Source: Pannonibacter phragmitetus DSM 14782
Lineage (GTDB): Bacteria; Pseudomonadota; Alphaproteobacteria; Rhizobiales; Stappiaceae
DNA length: 64,000 nucleotides
Assembly: GCF_000382365.1 (NCBI RefSeq)
Contig: NZ_KB908227.1
Coordinates: forward strand, 62,001 to 126,000
Reading direction: 5' to 3'
The translations under genes were made by a program, and so were the position numbers. The notes under the pieces are model-generated. The model saw only the letters and a list, made by a program, of their open reading frames with translations. It ran no database searches and was not told where the DNA came from. Shown piece after piece: positions 18,277-27,910 of the stretch. The stretch's first letter is position 1; each line of letters begins with the position of its first letter.

Positions 18277-18654
18277 TCATTCCACCGCAATCAGCGCTGC
18301 AGCCGCCGCACGGTCTTCCGAAAGAAGGACGTTGAGCGTGCGCACGGCCGCGCCTGTGGACATGGGTTCGGCCTTGATCCCGGCCTCGCGGAACAGGGCG
18401 CGCAACTCACTTCCGAGAGGCTTGAGCTCATTGCCGGTGCCGATCAGCAGCACTTCGATGTCTTCTGCCTGCTCCAGAACCCTGGAGAAAGCCCCGGGGG
18501 TGAGGCCAGCCATACCCGTCACGTCCCAGCCGTGAATGCCGCTTGGCAGGCACAGAATGGAACCGTGATGAGACATGCCTGCAAAGCGGAACCCGCCGCC
18601 TCCATAGGAGTCGACGGGCGCGCGTCCGGGGAAGTGAGCCTTGCGGATTTCCAT
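18277..18654 (-). CDS. Mth938-like domain protein (NDUFAF3 homologue)
   Basis: The 125-residue protein is a single Mth938 (DUF498) domain: GGGFRFAG near residue 18, HGSILCLPSGIHGWDV, EVLLIGTGNELKPL and AVRTLNVLLSEDRAAAAALIAV at the end. The mitochondrial relative NDUFAF3 helps assemble respiratory complex I. The open frame extends to 18789 but the ATG at 18654 gives the conserved start, ten bases after the secF stop, so it is probably part of the yajC-secD-secF operon. Linkage of this family with secDF is a known conserved arrangement in alphaproteobacteria. Confidence 0.85.
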   Translation of the reverse strand: MEIRKAHFPGRAPVDSYGGGGFRFAGMSHHGSILCLPSGIHGWDVTGMAGLTPGAFSRVLEQAEDIEVLLIGTGNELKPLGSELRALFREAGIKAEPMSTGAAVRTLNVLLSEDRAAAAALIAVE

Positions 18655-18664
18655 GAAACCGCCT

Positions 18665-19615
18665 TCAGGCCGTCTTGGCCGCTGACTTGCCGTCCTTGGC
18701 ACCATCCTCTTCCTCTCCACCGCCTGTGCCGCGCAGGTTGAACAGGATGAGCATGGGAGCCGCGAGGAAGATTGACGAATAGGTGCCAATCACCACGCCG
18801 ATGATCATCGCAAGCGTGAAGGACTGAATGACCTCACCGCCGAAGATGTAGAGCGCCAGCAGAGCGATCAGCGTCGTCACCGAGGTCATTGTCGTGCGGG
18901 CCAGCGTCTCGTTGATCGACAGGTCCAGAAGCTCGGGAAGCGGCATCTTCTTGTAGCGGCGCAGGTTCTCGCGGATGCGGTCATAAACCACGACCGTGTC
19001 GTTCAGCGAATAACCGATGATGGTCAGAATGGCCGCAATGCTCGACAGAGTGAAGTCCAGCTGCAGAATCACGAAGAGACCAATCGTCACGATCACATCG
19101 TTGAGCGTCGTCAGGATCGCTCCGGCGGCAAACTGCCATTCGAAGCGGAACCAGACGTAGAACAGGATGCAGATCAGGGCCACCGTGACGCCCATCGTGC
19201 CGGCGAAGGCCAGTTCACCTGAAACGCGCGGACCAACGATCTCAACGCGGCGGAACTCCACCTGACCTTCGAAGGCTTCGCGGATGTTGTTGATGGCAGC
19301 CTGCTGGGACAGCTCGCCGCCATCCTGCTGCTCGATGCGGATCAGCACTTCGTCAGGATCGCCGAACTGCTGCACCTGGACATCGCCGAGGTTCAGACCT
19401 GACAGATCGCCGCGGATGGCCGCAAGATCAGCGGGACCTTGCGTCTTCAGCTCGATCAGGCTGCCGCCCTTGAAGTCGATGCCGTAGTTGAGACCCACCG
19501 AGAAGAACAGGCCGAAGGAAGCGATGGCAATCAGGATGGACAGCGGAAAGCTGACCTTCCTGAACCACATGAAGCGGTACTTGGTGTTGTCCGGAAAGAG
19601 ACGGAGCAAAGCCAT
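18665..19615 (-). CDS. secF: Protein translocase subunit SecF
   Basis: A 316-residue polytopic protein with six expected membrane helices: the first at about residues 23-43, a periplasmic P1-type loop (about 50-135), and five helices from about 140 to 295. Family signatures are NYGIDFKGGSLIELK and YSLNDTVVVYDRIRENLRRYK. With SecD it uses the proton gradient to pull exported proteins through SecYEG on the periplasmic side. It starts 17 bases after the secD stop. The acidic tail (GGGEEEDGAKDGKS) is unconserved. Confidence 0.96.
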   Translation of the reverse strand: MALLRLFPDNTKYRFMWFRKVSFPLSILIAIASFGLFFSVGLNYGIDFKGGSLIELKTQGPADLAAIRGDLSGLNLGDVQVQQFGDPDEVLIRIEQQDGGELSQQAAINNIREAFEGQVEFRRVEIVGPRVSGELAFAGTMGVTVALICILFYVWFRFEWQFAAGAILTTLNDVIVTIGLFVILQLDFTLSSIAAILTIIGYSLNDTVVVYDRIRENLRRYKKMPLPELLDLSINETLARTTMTSVTTLIALLALYIFGGEVIQSFTLAMIIGVVIGTYSSIFLAAPMLILFNLRGTGGGEEEDGAKDGKSAAKTA

Positions 19616-19632
19616 AACGTGTTTCTCCCGGA

Positions 19633-21243
19633 TCAGAGCGCAAGCTTCGTCGGACGGGCCCTGCGGACCCAGATGGCGACGAGAAGCCGAGTGAAGGTGA
19701 AGGCGGTGAAAACCGTCGTCAGGATGCCGATGGCCAGCGTTACGGCAAAGCCGCGCACCGGACCGGATCCCAGCTGGAACAGCACGAGTGCCGCAATCAG
19801 CGTTGTCACGTTGGCGTCCACGATGGTGCCGAAGGCGCGGGAGAACCCGGCATCGATCGCCGAAATGGCCGAACGTCCGGCACGGTACTCTTCGCGGATG
19901 CGCTCGTAGATGAGCACGTTGGCGTCCACCGCCATGCCGATGGTCAGCACGATACCTGCGATGCCGGGCAGTGTCAGCGTCGCCTGCAACAGCGTCAGCA
20001 TCGCAAAGATCAGGATCACGTTGACGGTCAGTGCAATGTCCGCAAACAGCCCGAAGCGGCCATAGGCGAGGATCATGAAGATGACGACAGCAGCAGCACC
20101 GATGACGGAAGCCAGGCGGCCGGCATCAATGGAGTCCTGGCCAAGGCCCGGACCGATCGCCCGCTCCTCGATCACGGTCAGCTTAGCCGGCAGAGCACCG
20201 GCGCGCAGCAGCACCGCCAGATCGTTTGCGGTCTGAACGGTGAAATTGCCAGAGATCTGACCCGACCCTTGAGTGATCGGCTCATTGATGCGCGGAGCCG
20301 AGATCACCTCATTGTCGAGCACGATGGCAAAAGGACGGCCGACATTCTGAGTGGTGACCGTTGCGAACTTGCGCGCGCCCGCCGTATTCAGGCGGAAGCT
20401 GACAACAGGCTCGTTGTTCTGCTGGTTGATCGAGACCTGCGCGTCGGAAAGATCCTCGCCGGTCATCAGCGGCACTTCCTCAACGAGGTAAGGCATCGGA
20501 GGATCATCCACCGAGTTGATCACCACGGTACCTGCCGGCGGTCTGCCCTGCATCGCCTGTTCGGCGGACATGGTGGTATCGACGAGGTGGAAGGTCAGCT
20601 GCGCCGTCTGGCCGATCAGCGACTTCAGACGCTCGGGATTCTGCTCGCCCGGCGCTTCCACGAGAATACGGTCGGTGCCCTGGCGCTGGATGTTCGGCTC
20701 AGTCGTGCCCAGCTCATCCACGCGGCGGCGGATGACCTCGATCGACTGCTGAACAATTGATGCCATGCGCTGGTTGAGGCCGTCTTCGGTGAAGGTGAAG
20801 CGGACGAGGCCGTCATTGTCCACCGAGAGGGCAAACTCATTGACCGAGCCGCCGCCGAACAGGGAATTCACCAGCGGATTGACCAGCGGCTGCAGGCGCT
20901 CGCGCACATCGTTCAACCGGTCCATATCCCGGATGCGCAGCTGCACGCTCTCACCCTGGATGCCAAGACCTGTGTAGCCGATGCGCGGTTCCTTGCGCAG
21001 TTCATTGCGGATCTCACCTGTCAGCGTCGTCAGGCTCTTCTGGATGTAATCCTGCCGGTCGATCTCATAGAGCAGATAGGCACCGCCCTGAAGATCGAGA
21101 CCAAGCACAATCTGGCGCTGGGGAAGCCACTTGGGCCAGGATGCAAGTGTCGATGCCGGAAGAAAGTTCGGCAAGACGGACACAATGCCCGCAAGAATCA
21201 CACCAATGATCAGTGCGATCTTCCAGCGTGCGAAATAGAGCAT
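19633..21243 (-). CDS. secD: Protein translocase subunit SecD
   Basis: The 536-residue SecD has a first helix at about residues 8-27, then LGLDLQGGAYLLYEID, the large periplasmic P1 domain to about residue 350 (with PVVSFRLNTAGARKFATVT), and five C-terminal helices with AVDANVLIYERIREE. It forms the proton-driven SecDF complex with the following gene. It is located between yajC and secF, separated from yajC by a 64-base gap with a G/C-rich hairpin. Confidence 0.96.
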   Translation of the reverse strand: MLYFARWKIALIIGVILAGIVSVLPNFLPASTLASWPKWLPQRQIVLGLDLQGGAYLLYEIDRQDYIQKSLTTLTGEIRNELRKEPRIGYTGLGIQGESVQLRIRDMDRLNDVRERLQPLVNPLVNSLFGGGSVNEFALSVDNDGLVRFTFTEDGLNQRMASIVQQSIEVIRRRVDELGTTEPNIQRQGTDRILVEAPGEQNPERLKSLIGQTAQLTFHLVDTTMSAEQAMQGRPPAGTVVINSVDDPPMPYLVEEVPLMTGEDLSDAQVSINQQNNEPVVSFRLNTAGARKFATVTTQNVGRPFAIVLDNEVISAPRINEPITQGSGQISGNFTVQTANDLAVLLRAGALPAKLTVIEERAIGPGLGQDSIDAGRLASVIGAAAVVIFMILAYGRFGLFADIALTVNVILIFAMLTLLQATLTLPGIAGIVLTIGMAVDANVLIYERIREEYRAGRSAISAIDAGFSRAFGTIVDANVTTLIAALVLFQLGSGPVRGFAVTLAIGILTTVFTAFTFTRLLVAIWVRRARPTKLAL

Positions 21244-21262
21244 GTCGAAACGCCTGTATTAA

Positions 21263-21285
21263 GGCCCGGCACTAAGGGCCGGGCC
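21263..21285 (-). promoter_or_regulatory. Intercistronic hairpin between yajC and secD
   Basis: GGCCCGGC, seven bases, GCCGGGCC: a perfect 8-bp G/C stem 20 bases upstream of the secD ATG. No T-run follows. It may slow polymerase or protect the yajC message. Confidence 0.5.
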
Positions 21286-21307
21286 AATGGGATCCGCAGG
21301 GATTGGA

Positions 21308-21637
21308 TTATTCGCCGTCCTTGACCGGCTCGGACTTGGAACGCACTTCCTGCACCATGGAGCGCACCAGACGCACGCGCACGCCGTCAGACAGTTCAAC
21401 CTGCACTTCCGATTCGTCGACCACCTTGACCACCTTGGCAATGAGGCCGCCAGCGGTCACCACCGTGTCGCCGCGGCGCAGGTTGGCGATCATTTCCTGA
21501 TGCTTCTTCATCCGCTGACGCTGCGGGCGGATGATGAGGAAATACATGATGGCAAAGATGGCCACGAAGGGCAGCATCTGGATCAGGAAATCGGGGCCAC
21601 CGGCACCGGTCTGGGCATAGGCAGGGGTAATCAACAT
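21308..21637 (-). CDS. yajC: Preprotein translocase accessory protein YajC
   Basis: A 109-residue small membrane protein with one helix (about residues 14-34, FLIQMLPFVAIFAIMYFLIIRPQRQR) and a C-terminal soluble domain with the conserved LRRGDTVVTAGGLIAKVVKV. It associates with SecDF. ATG at 21637 follows GAGGAGAGCTTG; the TTG codon before it is a poor alternative. It is the first gene of the yajC-secD-secF-Mth938-synthase series on the minus strand. Confidence 0.95.
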   Translation of the reverse strand: MLITPAYAQTGAGGPDFLIQMLPFVAIFAIMYFLIIRPQRQRMKKHQEMIANLRRGDTVVTAGGLIAKVVKVVDESEVQVELSDGVRVRLVRSMVQEVRSKSEPVKDGE

Positions 21638-21886
21638 CAAGCTCTCCTCGCAGAAGGGCGATTCTCGCCAGTGGCGGATGGCACCACCAGTTTATTTCTG
21701 GTTTCGCCTTCATCAGATTGCGCGGACTATACCGAGGGAGCCCCGCAATTCAAGCCATGCTGCAATATTGAGCGTACCGATCCAGCCAAAACCGGCATTT
21801 CGGCCCCCTTCCCCGCATGCTAAGCCTGACGAAGACGCGTTTCCTCGCGCCATATAGGCACTCAGACCGCGAGTTACACCTGCAAG

Positions 21887-22783
21887 ATGACCCAAGGCGC
21901 CAAAGATTTTCCACAAATCAACCCGGATCTCCAGCTGCTGTCGGCAAAGCTCGACACACTGATCAGCCTCATCGCCCGGGCTGTTCCCGCTGAGCCGTCT
22001 GCCCCGGACTTTGCCGCTGCGGACGCTTTTGTCTGGCAGCCTCAGCCGGGCGAACTGTCGCCTGTGCCGAAGGTCAACCGGGTGGACCTGGATCTTCTGT
22101 GCGCCGTCTCGCGCGTGCGGGATCTCCTCTTTGAAAACACCATGCGCTTTGCCAAGGGGCTTCCGGCCAACAACGCCCTGCTGTGGGGCGCCAGAGGCAT
22201 GGGCAAATCATCGCTGGTGAAGGCCGTTCACGGGGCGATCAATTCTGACGGCGGCGTGCCCGCGCTGAAGCTGATCGAGATCCACCGCGAGGATATCGAC
22301 ACCCTGCCCGCCCTGATGAAGATCATCAAGGGCGCCCCGTACCGGTTCATCATCTTCTGCGACGACCTGAGCTTCGATCACGACGACACCTCCTACAAGT
22401 CGCTGAAGGCGGTTCTGGAAGGAGGCATTGAGGGACGGCCAGAGAATGTCATCTTCTACGCCACCTCCAACCGCCGCCACCTGCTGCCGCGTGACATGAT
22501 CGAGAACGAGCGCTCGACCGCGATCAATCCGGCCGAGGCGGTGGAAGAAAAAGTCTCCCTCTCCGACCGTTTCGGCCTGTGGCTCGGCTTCCACAACTGC
22601 AGCCAGGACGACTATCTGGAGATGGTCGGCGGCTATGTGCGCCATTTCGGGCTGGAGATCGATGCCGCAACGCTGCGGGCCGAAGCTCTGGAATGGTCGA
22701 CCACCCGTGGCGGACGCTCAGGCCGCGTCGCCTTCCAGTACATTCAGGATCTTGCGGGAAGGCTGGGCAAGCCTCTGTCGTGA
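21887..22783 (+). CDS. AAA+ ATP-binding protein, DUF815 family
   Basis: The 298-residue ATPase has a Walker A in LLWGARGMGKSSLVKAVHG (about residues 96-114), a Walker B-like FIIFCDDLSFD (about 157-167), and a sensor-like segment FYATSNRRHLLPRDM. The C-terminal third is a helical lid. Members of DUF815 are widespread in Proteobacteria, often beside yajC or pcm as here; no cellular role is established. The ATG at 21887 is preceded by CTGCAAG, a weak ribosome binding site. It is divergent from yajC over 250 bases and ends at a strong terminator. Confidence 0.85.
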   Translation: MTQGAKDFPQINPDLQLLSAKLDTLISLIARAVPAEPSAPDFAAADAFVWQPQPGELSPVPKVNRVDLDLLCAVSRVRDLLFENTMRFAKGLPANNALLWGARGMGKSSLVKAVHGAINSDGGVPALKLIEIHREDIDTLPALMKIIKGAPYRFIIFCDDLSFDHDDTSYKSLKAVLEGGIEGRPENVIFYATSNRRHLLPRDMIENERSTAINPAEAVEEKVSLSDRFGLWLGFHNCSQDDYLEMVGGYVRHFGLEIDAATLRAEALEWSTTRGGRSGRVAFQYIQDLAGRLGKPLS

Positions 22784-22802
22784 GACGCCAATGTTACGAA
22801 TC

Positions 22803-22843
22803 AAAAGGTCCCGGAGCGCTGAAGCACTCCGGGACCTCTTTTT
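22803..22843 (+). terminator. Bidirectional intrinsic terminator
   Basis: AGGTCCCGGAG, ten bases, CTCCGGGACCT, then CTTTTT on the plus strand and AAAA before the stem (TTTT on the minus strand). It separates the convergent DUF815 and nlpD-like genes. Confidence 0.92.
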
Positions 22844-22871
22844 CATATGAGCCTGGCTTGTTTGCCGGCCG

Positions 22872-24161
22872 TCAGCCCTTGGGCAGATAGCGCGTCGGAT
22901 CAACCGGACGGTTGCCCTGACGCAGCTCGAAATGCACCTGAGGCTGGCTGACGTTGCCGGTGGCACCCGCCTTGCTGATCACCTGACCGCGCTGGACTTC
23001 ATCTCCGCGCTTGACCAGTATCTCGCTGTTGTGGGCATAGGCCGAAACCCAGCCATCTGCATGGCGGATGAGCACCAGATTGCCGAAGCCCTGCAGTTCG
23101 TTTCCGGCATAGATGACAGACCCGTCACCGGCCGCCTTCACCGGCGTGCCTTCGGGAACCGCCAGATTGATACCGTCATTGCGCGCACCGCCCGGCTTGG
23201 AGCCGAACTCGGAGATGACGCGGCCACGCACGGGCCAGCGGAACATCGGGCCGCCAACAGTCTCTTCCGGATCGATGGAAGCCGTCTGCACCGGCTTGCC
23301 TTCACCTGCGGCAGAGTTCATCGCCTCTATGGCCGGCTGGGCATTGGCCGGCAGGCTGGATGCGGGAACCTCACGCAGGGCTGCAATCGGGGCTGCAGGC
23401 TTCGGCTCGTTTGTGCGGGCAACAGGCTGCGGCTGTGCAGGCTGGGCTGCCGCAGACTGACGCGCGCCTGCAGGCTTGCGATCCGGTGCGGACACGGCTG
23501 CAAGCTGCTGCGCCGCCGGCGCTACAGTGCCCGTTGTTGCAGGAGAAGCCCCGGCCGCGGGCAATGTTGTCTGCTGAGCAGAGACACCAGCCGTTGAATA
23601 GGTGGGAATCAGGACAGTCTGACCGGCCTGCAGCGGCGCATTCTTATCGATCCCGTTTACGGCTGCGATGGCATCGGCGGGGACACCGAAACGCTGGCCC
23701 ATGGAAGCGACAGATTCGTTCTGGCGGGCCGTCACACGGGTGCCGCCGGCACTGGACCAGCCGCGCCAGGACCGCTCGCCTTGCGCCTGCGAAAGATCAA
23801 GCGCAGACTGGGCAGGCGCAGGCAAAGCGGCAACCGGCTGCGGCGCCGGAGAACTTGAAGACTGCCCAAGCGGCGGCAGCGACGAACCGGAGACAGAACC
23901 AGTCGTGCGGGGCGAACCGCCCGAAGCAGGCAAGCCTCCATTGCTCCCGCCATTTCCGGCCACCACGTCCTGATAGGTCGGCTGACCGCCACCGGACTGG
24001 GCAAGAATTGAACGCTGATTGGGTGTGCTGCCCGTGTAAATGGGGCCGTCGGCGAAGCGCTCCATGCTTCCGCTGCAGCCCGCCCCGAAGGAGGCCAGTA
24101 CACAGATCGCTGCGACCCGCAAACGCAGGGAGCTGCGATACTCACGCATCGGATTTGCCAT
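22872..24161 (-). CDS. nlpD: NlpD-like LysM/LytM (M23-type) lipoprotein, degenerate catalytic site
   Basis: The 429-residue envelope protein has an N-terminal signal ending in ASFGAGC (probable lipid attachment Cys near residue 28) and a low-complexity Pro/Ala/Gln linker. A LysM domain follows (about residues 135-185, VTARQNESVASMGQRFGVP...). The C-terminal 115 residues are a LytM domain. The zinc ligands are altered: the HxxxD site reads NDGIN and the HxH site reads QVH. The domain is therefore probably inactive as a peptidase and may activate a cell-wall amidase, as E. coli NlpD does. The ATG at 24161 is preferred over 24224; it follows GAGTAGGGCG. It is last in the surE-pcm-nlpD order. Confidence 0.85.
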   Translation of the reverse strand: MANPMREYRSSLRLRVAAICVLASFGAGCSGSMERFADGPIYTGSTPNQRSILAQSGGGQPTYQDVVAGNGGSNGGLPASGGSPRTTGSVSGSSLPPLGQSSSSPAPQPVAALPAPAQSALDLSQAQGERSWRGWSSAGGTRVTARQNESVASMGQRFGVPADAIAAVNGIDKNAPLQAGQTVLIPTYSTAGVSAQQTTLPAAGASPATTGTVAPAAQQLAAVSAPDRKPAGARQSAAAQPAQPQPVARTNEPKPAAPIAALREVPASSLPANAQPAIEAMNSAAGEGKPVQTASIDPEETVGGPMFRWPVRGRVISEFGSKPGGARNDGINLAVPEGTPVKAAGDGSVIYAGNELQGFGNLVLIRHADGWVSAYAHNSEILVKRGDEVQRGQVISKAGATGNVSQPQVHFELRQGNRPVDPTRYLPKG

Positions 24162-24273
24162 CGCCCTACTCTGATCCACAGTTGAAAACCACTGGCAATG
24201 ATTAGAAGCGAGTAAGGTTGACAAAGCCTAAACGCAGCATCAACAAAAGGTAAACCGCTTGATTTCCGGGCGC

Positions 24274-24954
24274 TTACAGCACCTGCGCAATCCCATCACG
24301 CAAGGAAACAAGCCGGACTTCGCCAACTTTCGTGCTGTGGTACTCACCATCCGTCTTGCGCATGCGCATGAGATCCTGCTGCTGCCCGGCCGGGCCGACA
24401 GGGGCAAGCAGAATACCATCCGGAGCGAGCTGAAGACGCACAGAATCGGGGATGGACGGCACCGAACCAGTCAGGATGATCCGGTCATAAGGCGCACGCT
24501 CGCGCAGACCCGTCAGCCCATCGGCATGATGAAACTCGACATTCTGGATCTTCAGGGCGGCAATGCGCTGGCGGGCCAGATTGATCAGGGTTTGATACCG
24601 GTCCGCCGTGAAGACGTGCTGGCTCAAGTGAGAGAGAATCGCCGTCTGGTAGCCGGAGCCGGTCCCGATCTCCAGCACCCTGTGGTTCGGCGCAATCTCA
24701 AGGAGCTGAACCATTTTCGCCACCAGTGACGGCGCACTCACCACCTGACCGCATTCGATCGGCAGCAGCGAATCCTCATAGGCAAAACGGTGATGGCGGG
24801 CAGACAGAAACAGGCGTCGCGGCACCCGCTCGATGGCGGAAAGCACGCGCCTGTCGTTCAGCCCGCGCCGGCGCAGCGACAATACCAGCGCGGCACGAGC
24901 CTCCGACTCATCCTGTGTGACCGATTCCGGCCCGGTGTCGAACACCTGCGGCAT
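24274..24954 (-). CDS. pcm: Protein-L-isoaspartate O-methyltransferase
   Basis: The 226-residue enzyme methylates L-isoaspartyl residues in aged proteins using SAM, starting their repair. Motifs seen: FAYEDSLLPIECGQVVSAPS (substrate loop), the SAM site RVLEIGTGSGYQTAIL (about residues 96-111), and DRIILTGSVPSIPDS. Its place between surE and an nlpD-type gene is the classical stress/stationary-phase arrangement. Start ATG at 24954, 37 bases after surE. Confidence 0.93.
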   Translation of the reverse strand: MPQVFDTGPESVTQDESEARAALVLSLRRRGLNDRRVLSAIERVPRRLFLSARHHRFAYEDSLLPIECGQVVSAPSLVAKMVQLLEIAPNHRVLEIGTGSGYQTAILSHLSQHVFTADRYQTLINLARQRIAALKIQNVEFHHADGLTGLRERAPYDRIILTGSVPSIPDSVRLQLAPDGILLAPVGPAGQQQDLMRMRKTDGEYHSTKVGEVRLVSLRDGIAQVL

Positions 24955-24991
24955 GCCCCACCCCTTTCAGGCCGTCAATTGCATCTTGCAA

Positions 24992-25750
24992 TCAGGCCAG
25001 ATGCTCCGCCACCAGCCCGACCAGATCATGCGCGGTCAGATCCAGGCGCAGCGGCGTCACGGAGATGCAATTGGCATTGAGTGCGTTGAGATCGCTGTTA
25101 CCGACAGGATCATGCGTGCGGGCGGTAAAGCCAAGCCAGAAATACGGGAAGCCGCGCGCATCGACGCGCTCATCCACCATCAGGCCCGTCTGCTCGTGAT
25201 GGCCCTGCACCGTCACCCGCACGCCCGCCACCTGATCCGCCGGACAGGCGGGGAAGTTGACGTTCAAAAGCGTGTAACGCGGCAGGCTGAAGTCCAGAAG
25301 CTTGCGGAACAGCGCCGGGCCATGAGCCTCCGCCGTGGAGTAGTCCGGGTTGCGGCCCTGACCGTAGCCATAGGCCTGCGAGACGGCGATCGAGGGAATG
25401 CCGAGGATGGCGCCTTCCATGGCGCCTGCAACGGTGCCCGAATAGGTCACGTCATCGGCGACATTCTCACCCCGGTTGATGCCGGAGAGAATGAGATCCG
25501 GCATACCCGGCAGCACCTTGCGGGCTCCCATGATGACGCAGTCGGTCGGCGTGCCGCGCAGGGCAAAGTGCCGGTCGTTCACCTGACGCAGGCGCAGCGG
25601 CTCAGAGAGCGTCAGCGAATGGGCGACGCCGCTCTGGTCCGTCTCCGGCGCAACGACCCAGACATCATCGGACAGGGTCTTCGCAATCCGCTCCAGGGCA
25701 TAGAGCCCCGGAGAATGGATACCGTCATCATTGGTGATGAGAATGCGCAT
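24992..25750 (-). CDS. surE: 5'-nucleotidase SurE
   Basis: A 252-residue metal-dependent phosphatase that hydrolyses nucleoside 5'-monophosphates. The N-terminal [15 protein letters not shown] carries the paired Asp metal ligands (Asp8, Asp9); the conserved Ser ([15 protein letters not shown]) and Asn ([20 protein letters not shown]) ligands follow. It starts three bases after serS, so the two are tightly linked. Confidence 0.95.
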   Translation of the reverse strand: MRILITNDDGIHSPGLYALERIAKTLSDDVWVVAPETDQSGVAHSLTLSEPLRLRQVNDRHFALRGTPTDCVIMGARKVLPGMPDLILSGINRGENVADDVTYSGTVAGAMEGAILGIPSIAVSQAYGYGQGRNPDYSTAEAHGPALFRKLLDFSLPRYTLLNVNFPACPADQVAGVRVTVQGHHEQTGLMVDERVDARGFPYFWLGFTARTHDPVGNSDLNALNANCISVTPLRLDLTAHDLVGLVAEHLA

Positions 25751-25753
25751 GGT

Positions 25754-27040
25754 TCACCCGATCTTTTCGAGGCCGCCCATGTAGGGGCGCAGAACCTCCG
25801 GCAAAGTGATGCTGCCATCGGCGTTCTGGTAGTTTTCCATCACCGCAATCATCGTACGGCCAACAGCGAGCCCCGAGCCGTTGAGCGTATGCACATAGCG
25901 CAGGCCCTTGGCCGCCGGATCGGACGGACGCAGGCGCGCGCTCATGCGGCGGGCCTGGAAGTCGCCGCAGACCGAGCAGGACGAGATTTCGCGGTAGGTG
26001 TTCTGCCCCGGCAGCCAGACCTCGATGTCATAGGTCTTCTGCGAGCCGAAGCCCATGTCGCCAGTGCAAAGGGTCATGACACGGTAGTGCAGGCCAAGCT
26101 TCTGCAGCACTATTTCGGCGCAGGAGAGCATCCGCTCCAGCTCGTCCTGCGAGGTCTCAGGCGTTGTCACCGACACCAGCTCGCATTTCTGGAACTGGTG
26201 CTGGCGCAGCATGCCGCGCGTGTCGCGGCCGGCCGAACCGGCTTCCGAACGGAAGCAATAGGTCAGCGCCGTAACGCGCAGCGGCAGCATGTCTTCCGTC
26301 AGGATCTCGCCCGCCACCAGATTGGTCAGCGGCACCTCTGCGGTCGGCACGAGATAGTGGTTGTCACCAGCCTTGAAGAGGTCTTCCTCGAACTTCGGCA
26401 GCTGGCCGGTGCCATAGAGGGTTTCGGAATTGACGAGCAGCGGCGGCGACACTTCGGTGTAGCCGTTCTGGGTCGTGTGCAGATCGATCATGAACTGGCC
26501 GAGCGCACGCTCAAGCCGGGCAAGCTGGCCCTTGAGCACGACGAAACGTGCGCCCGACAGCTTGGCCGCAACGGCAAAGTCCATGCCGCCGTTGGCCTCG
26601 CCCAGCTCGTAATGCTCCTTCGGCGCAAAGCCAAGGCTCAGTTCCGGCTTGTCTCCCCAGGTGCGGTAGACAACATTGCCGCTCTCATCCTCGCCATAGG
26701 GCACATCGTCCAGCGGCAGGTTGGGGATGACGCAGAGCGCCTTGTCGAGCGCCTCGTTCAGGCGGCGCTCTTCATCCTCGCCCTCCTGAATGAAGGTCTT
26801 GATCTTGGCGACTTCATCGATCAGCGCCTGAGCCGCTGCTTCATCCTTCGTGGCCTTGGCCTTGCCGATTTCCTTGGAGGCCGCATTGCGGCGCTCCTGG
26901 GCTTCCTGCAGGCGGGCAATGTGGCTGCGGCGCGCATCGTCGAGCGCGATGAGACGGGCGGATGCCTTGTCGAGGCCACGGCGTGCGAGGGCTGCGTCGA
27001 AGGCGTCGGGGTTGTCCCGGATCCACTTGATGTCGAACAT
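25754..27040 (-). CDS. serS: Seryl-tRNA synthetase
   Basis: The 428-residue class II synthetase has the long N-terminal coiled-coil arm (about residues 25-105) that grips the tRNA variable arm, motif 2 ([20 protein letters not shown], about 256-275) and motif 3 ([19 protein letters not shown], about 383-401). It charges tRNA-Ser and feeds selenocysteine charging where present. There is an 81-base gap to tatC upstream, with no T-box (none expected in Proteobacteria). Confidence 0.97.
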   Translation of the reverse strand: MFDIKWIRDNPDAFDAALARRGLDKASARLIALDDARRSHIARLQEAQERRNAASKEIGKAKATKDEAAAQALIDEVAKIKTFIQEGEDEERRLNEALDKALCVIPNLPLDDVPYGEDESGNVVYRTWGDKPELSLGFAPKEHYELGEANGGMDFAVAAKLSGARFVVLKGQLARLERALGQFMIDLHTTQNGYTEVSPPLLVNSETLYGTGQLPKFEEDLFKAGDNHYLVPTAEVPLTNLVAGEILTEDMLPLRVTALTYCFRSEAGSAGRDTRGMLRQHQFQKCELVSVTTPETSQDELERMLSCAEIVLQKLGLHYRVMTLCTGDMGFGSQKTYDIEVWLPGQNTYREISSCSVCGDFQARRMSARLRPSDPAAKGLRYVHTLNGSGLAVGRTMIAVMENYQNADGSITLPEVLRPYMGGLEKIG

Positions 27041-27121
27041 GTCAGGCTTCCGCTGAAAGACAGGAAAAGCGGCCCGGACAGACCGGCGGAAGGGGCAAAG
27101 GCAAGAAAGCCAGGAAGCGGT

Positions 27122-27910
27122 TCAGTCCGCCGCTTCGCTCTCTTCCTTCTCGGCCCGCTTGCGCTCGATCATCCGCACCGAAAGAATGGACACTTCGTAG
27201 AGAAGCAAGGTCGGGATCGCAAGGCCGATCTGACTGATCGGGTCTGGCGGCGTCAGGACAGCCGCAACGATGAAGGCGATCACCATTGCGTATTTGCGCT
27301 TTTCCTTGAGCGTTTGCGAAGAGAGGAACCCGGCGCGCCCCAGCAGTGTCAGCACCACTGGCAGCTGAAACACGAGGCCGAAGGCGAAGATCAGGGTCAT
27401 GATGAGACCGAGATATTCACTCACCTTGGCCAGATGCTGGATGGCCACCTTGCCCTCGCCGCCCGTCTGCTCCATCGAAAGGAAGAAGCCCATCGCCATC
27501 GGCATGACGAAGAAATAGACGAGGCATGCGCCCATCAGGAACAGCACCGGTGTGGCCGCCAGAAACGGCAGGAATGCATGCCGCTCGTTCTTGTAGAGCC
27601 CCGGCGCTACGAACATGTAGATCTGCGAGGCAATCACCGGAAACGCCAGGAACAGCGCGCCGAACAGCGCCAGCTTCATCTGGGTGAAGAACCACTCCTG
27701 CGGCGCCGTGAAGATCATCTCGACAGGCTTGGCCGATCCCACCGCCTTCAGATAGGGCACCGTCAGGATGTTGTAGATGTCCGTCGCGAAGTAGAAACAC
27801 ACGGCAAACATGATGATGAAGGCGATGACCGACTTCAACAGGCGGGAGCGCAGTTCGATCAGGTGCTCGATGAGCGGCGCCCGGGAAGCGTCGATGTCGT
27901 CCTGGCTCAT
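27122..27910 (-). CDS. tatC: Twin-arginine translocase subunit TatC
   Basis: A 262-residue protein with six membrane helices between about residues 22 and 245. Signatures are IEHLIELRSRLLKSV at the N-terminus (signal-peptide recognition) and FGLVFQLPVVLTLLGRAG in the middle. It binds twin-arginine signal peptides and assembles the Tat pore with TatA and TatB. Its ATG overlaps the tatB stop by four bases (ATGA). The charged C-terminal tail (RKRAEKEESEAAD) is cytosolic. Confidence 0.96.
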   Translation of the reverse strand: MSQDDIDASRAPLIEHLIELRSRLLKSVIAFIIMFAVCFYFATDIYNILTVPYLKAVGSAKPVEMIFTAPQEWFFTQMKLALFGALFLAFPVIASQIYMFVAPGLYKNERHAFLPFLAATPVLFLMGACLVYFFVMPMAMGFFLSMEQTGGEGKVAIQHLAKVSEYLGLIMTLIFAFGLVFQLPVVLTLLGRAGFLSSQTLKEKRKYAMVIAFIVAAVLTPPDPISQIGLAIPTLLLYEVSILSVRMIERKRAEKEESEAAD

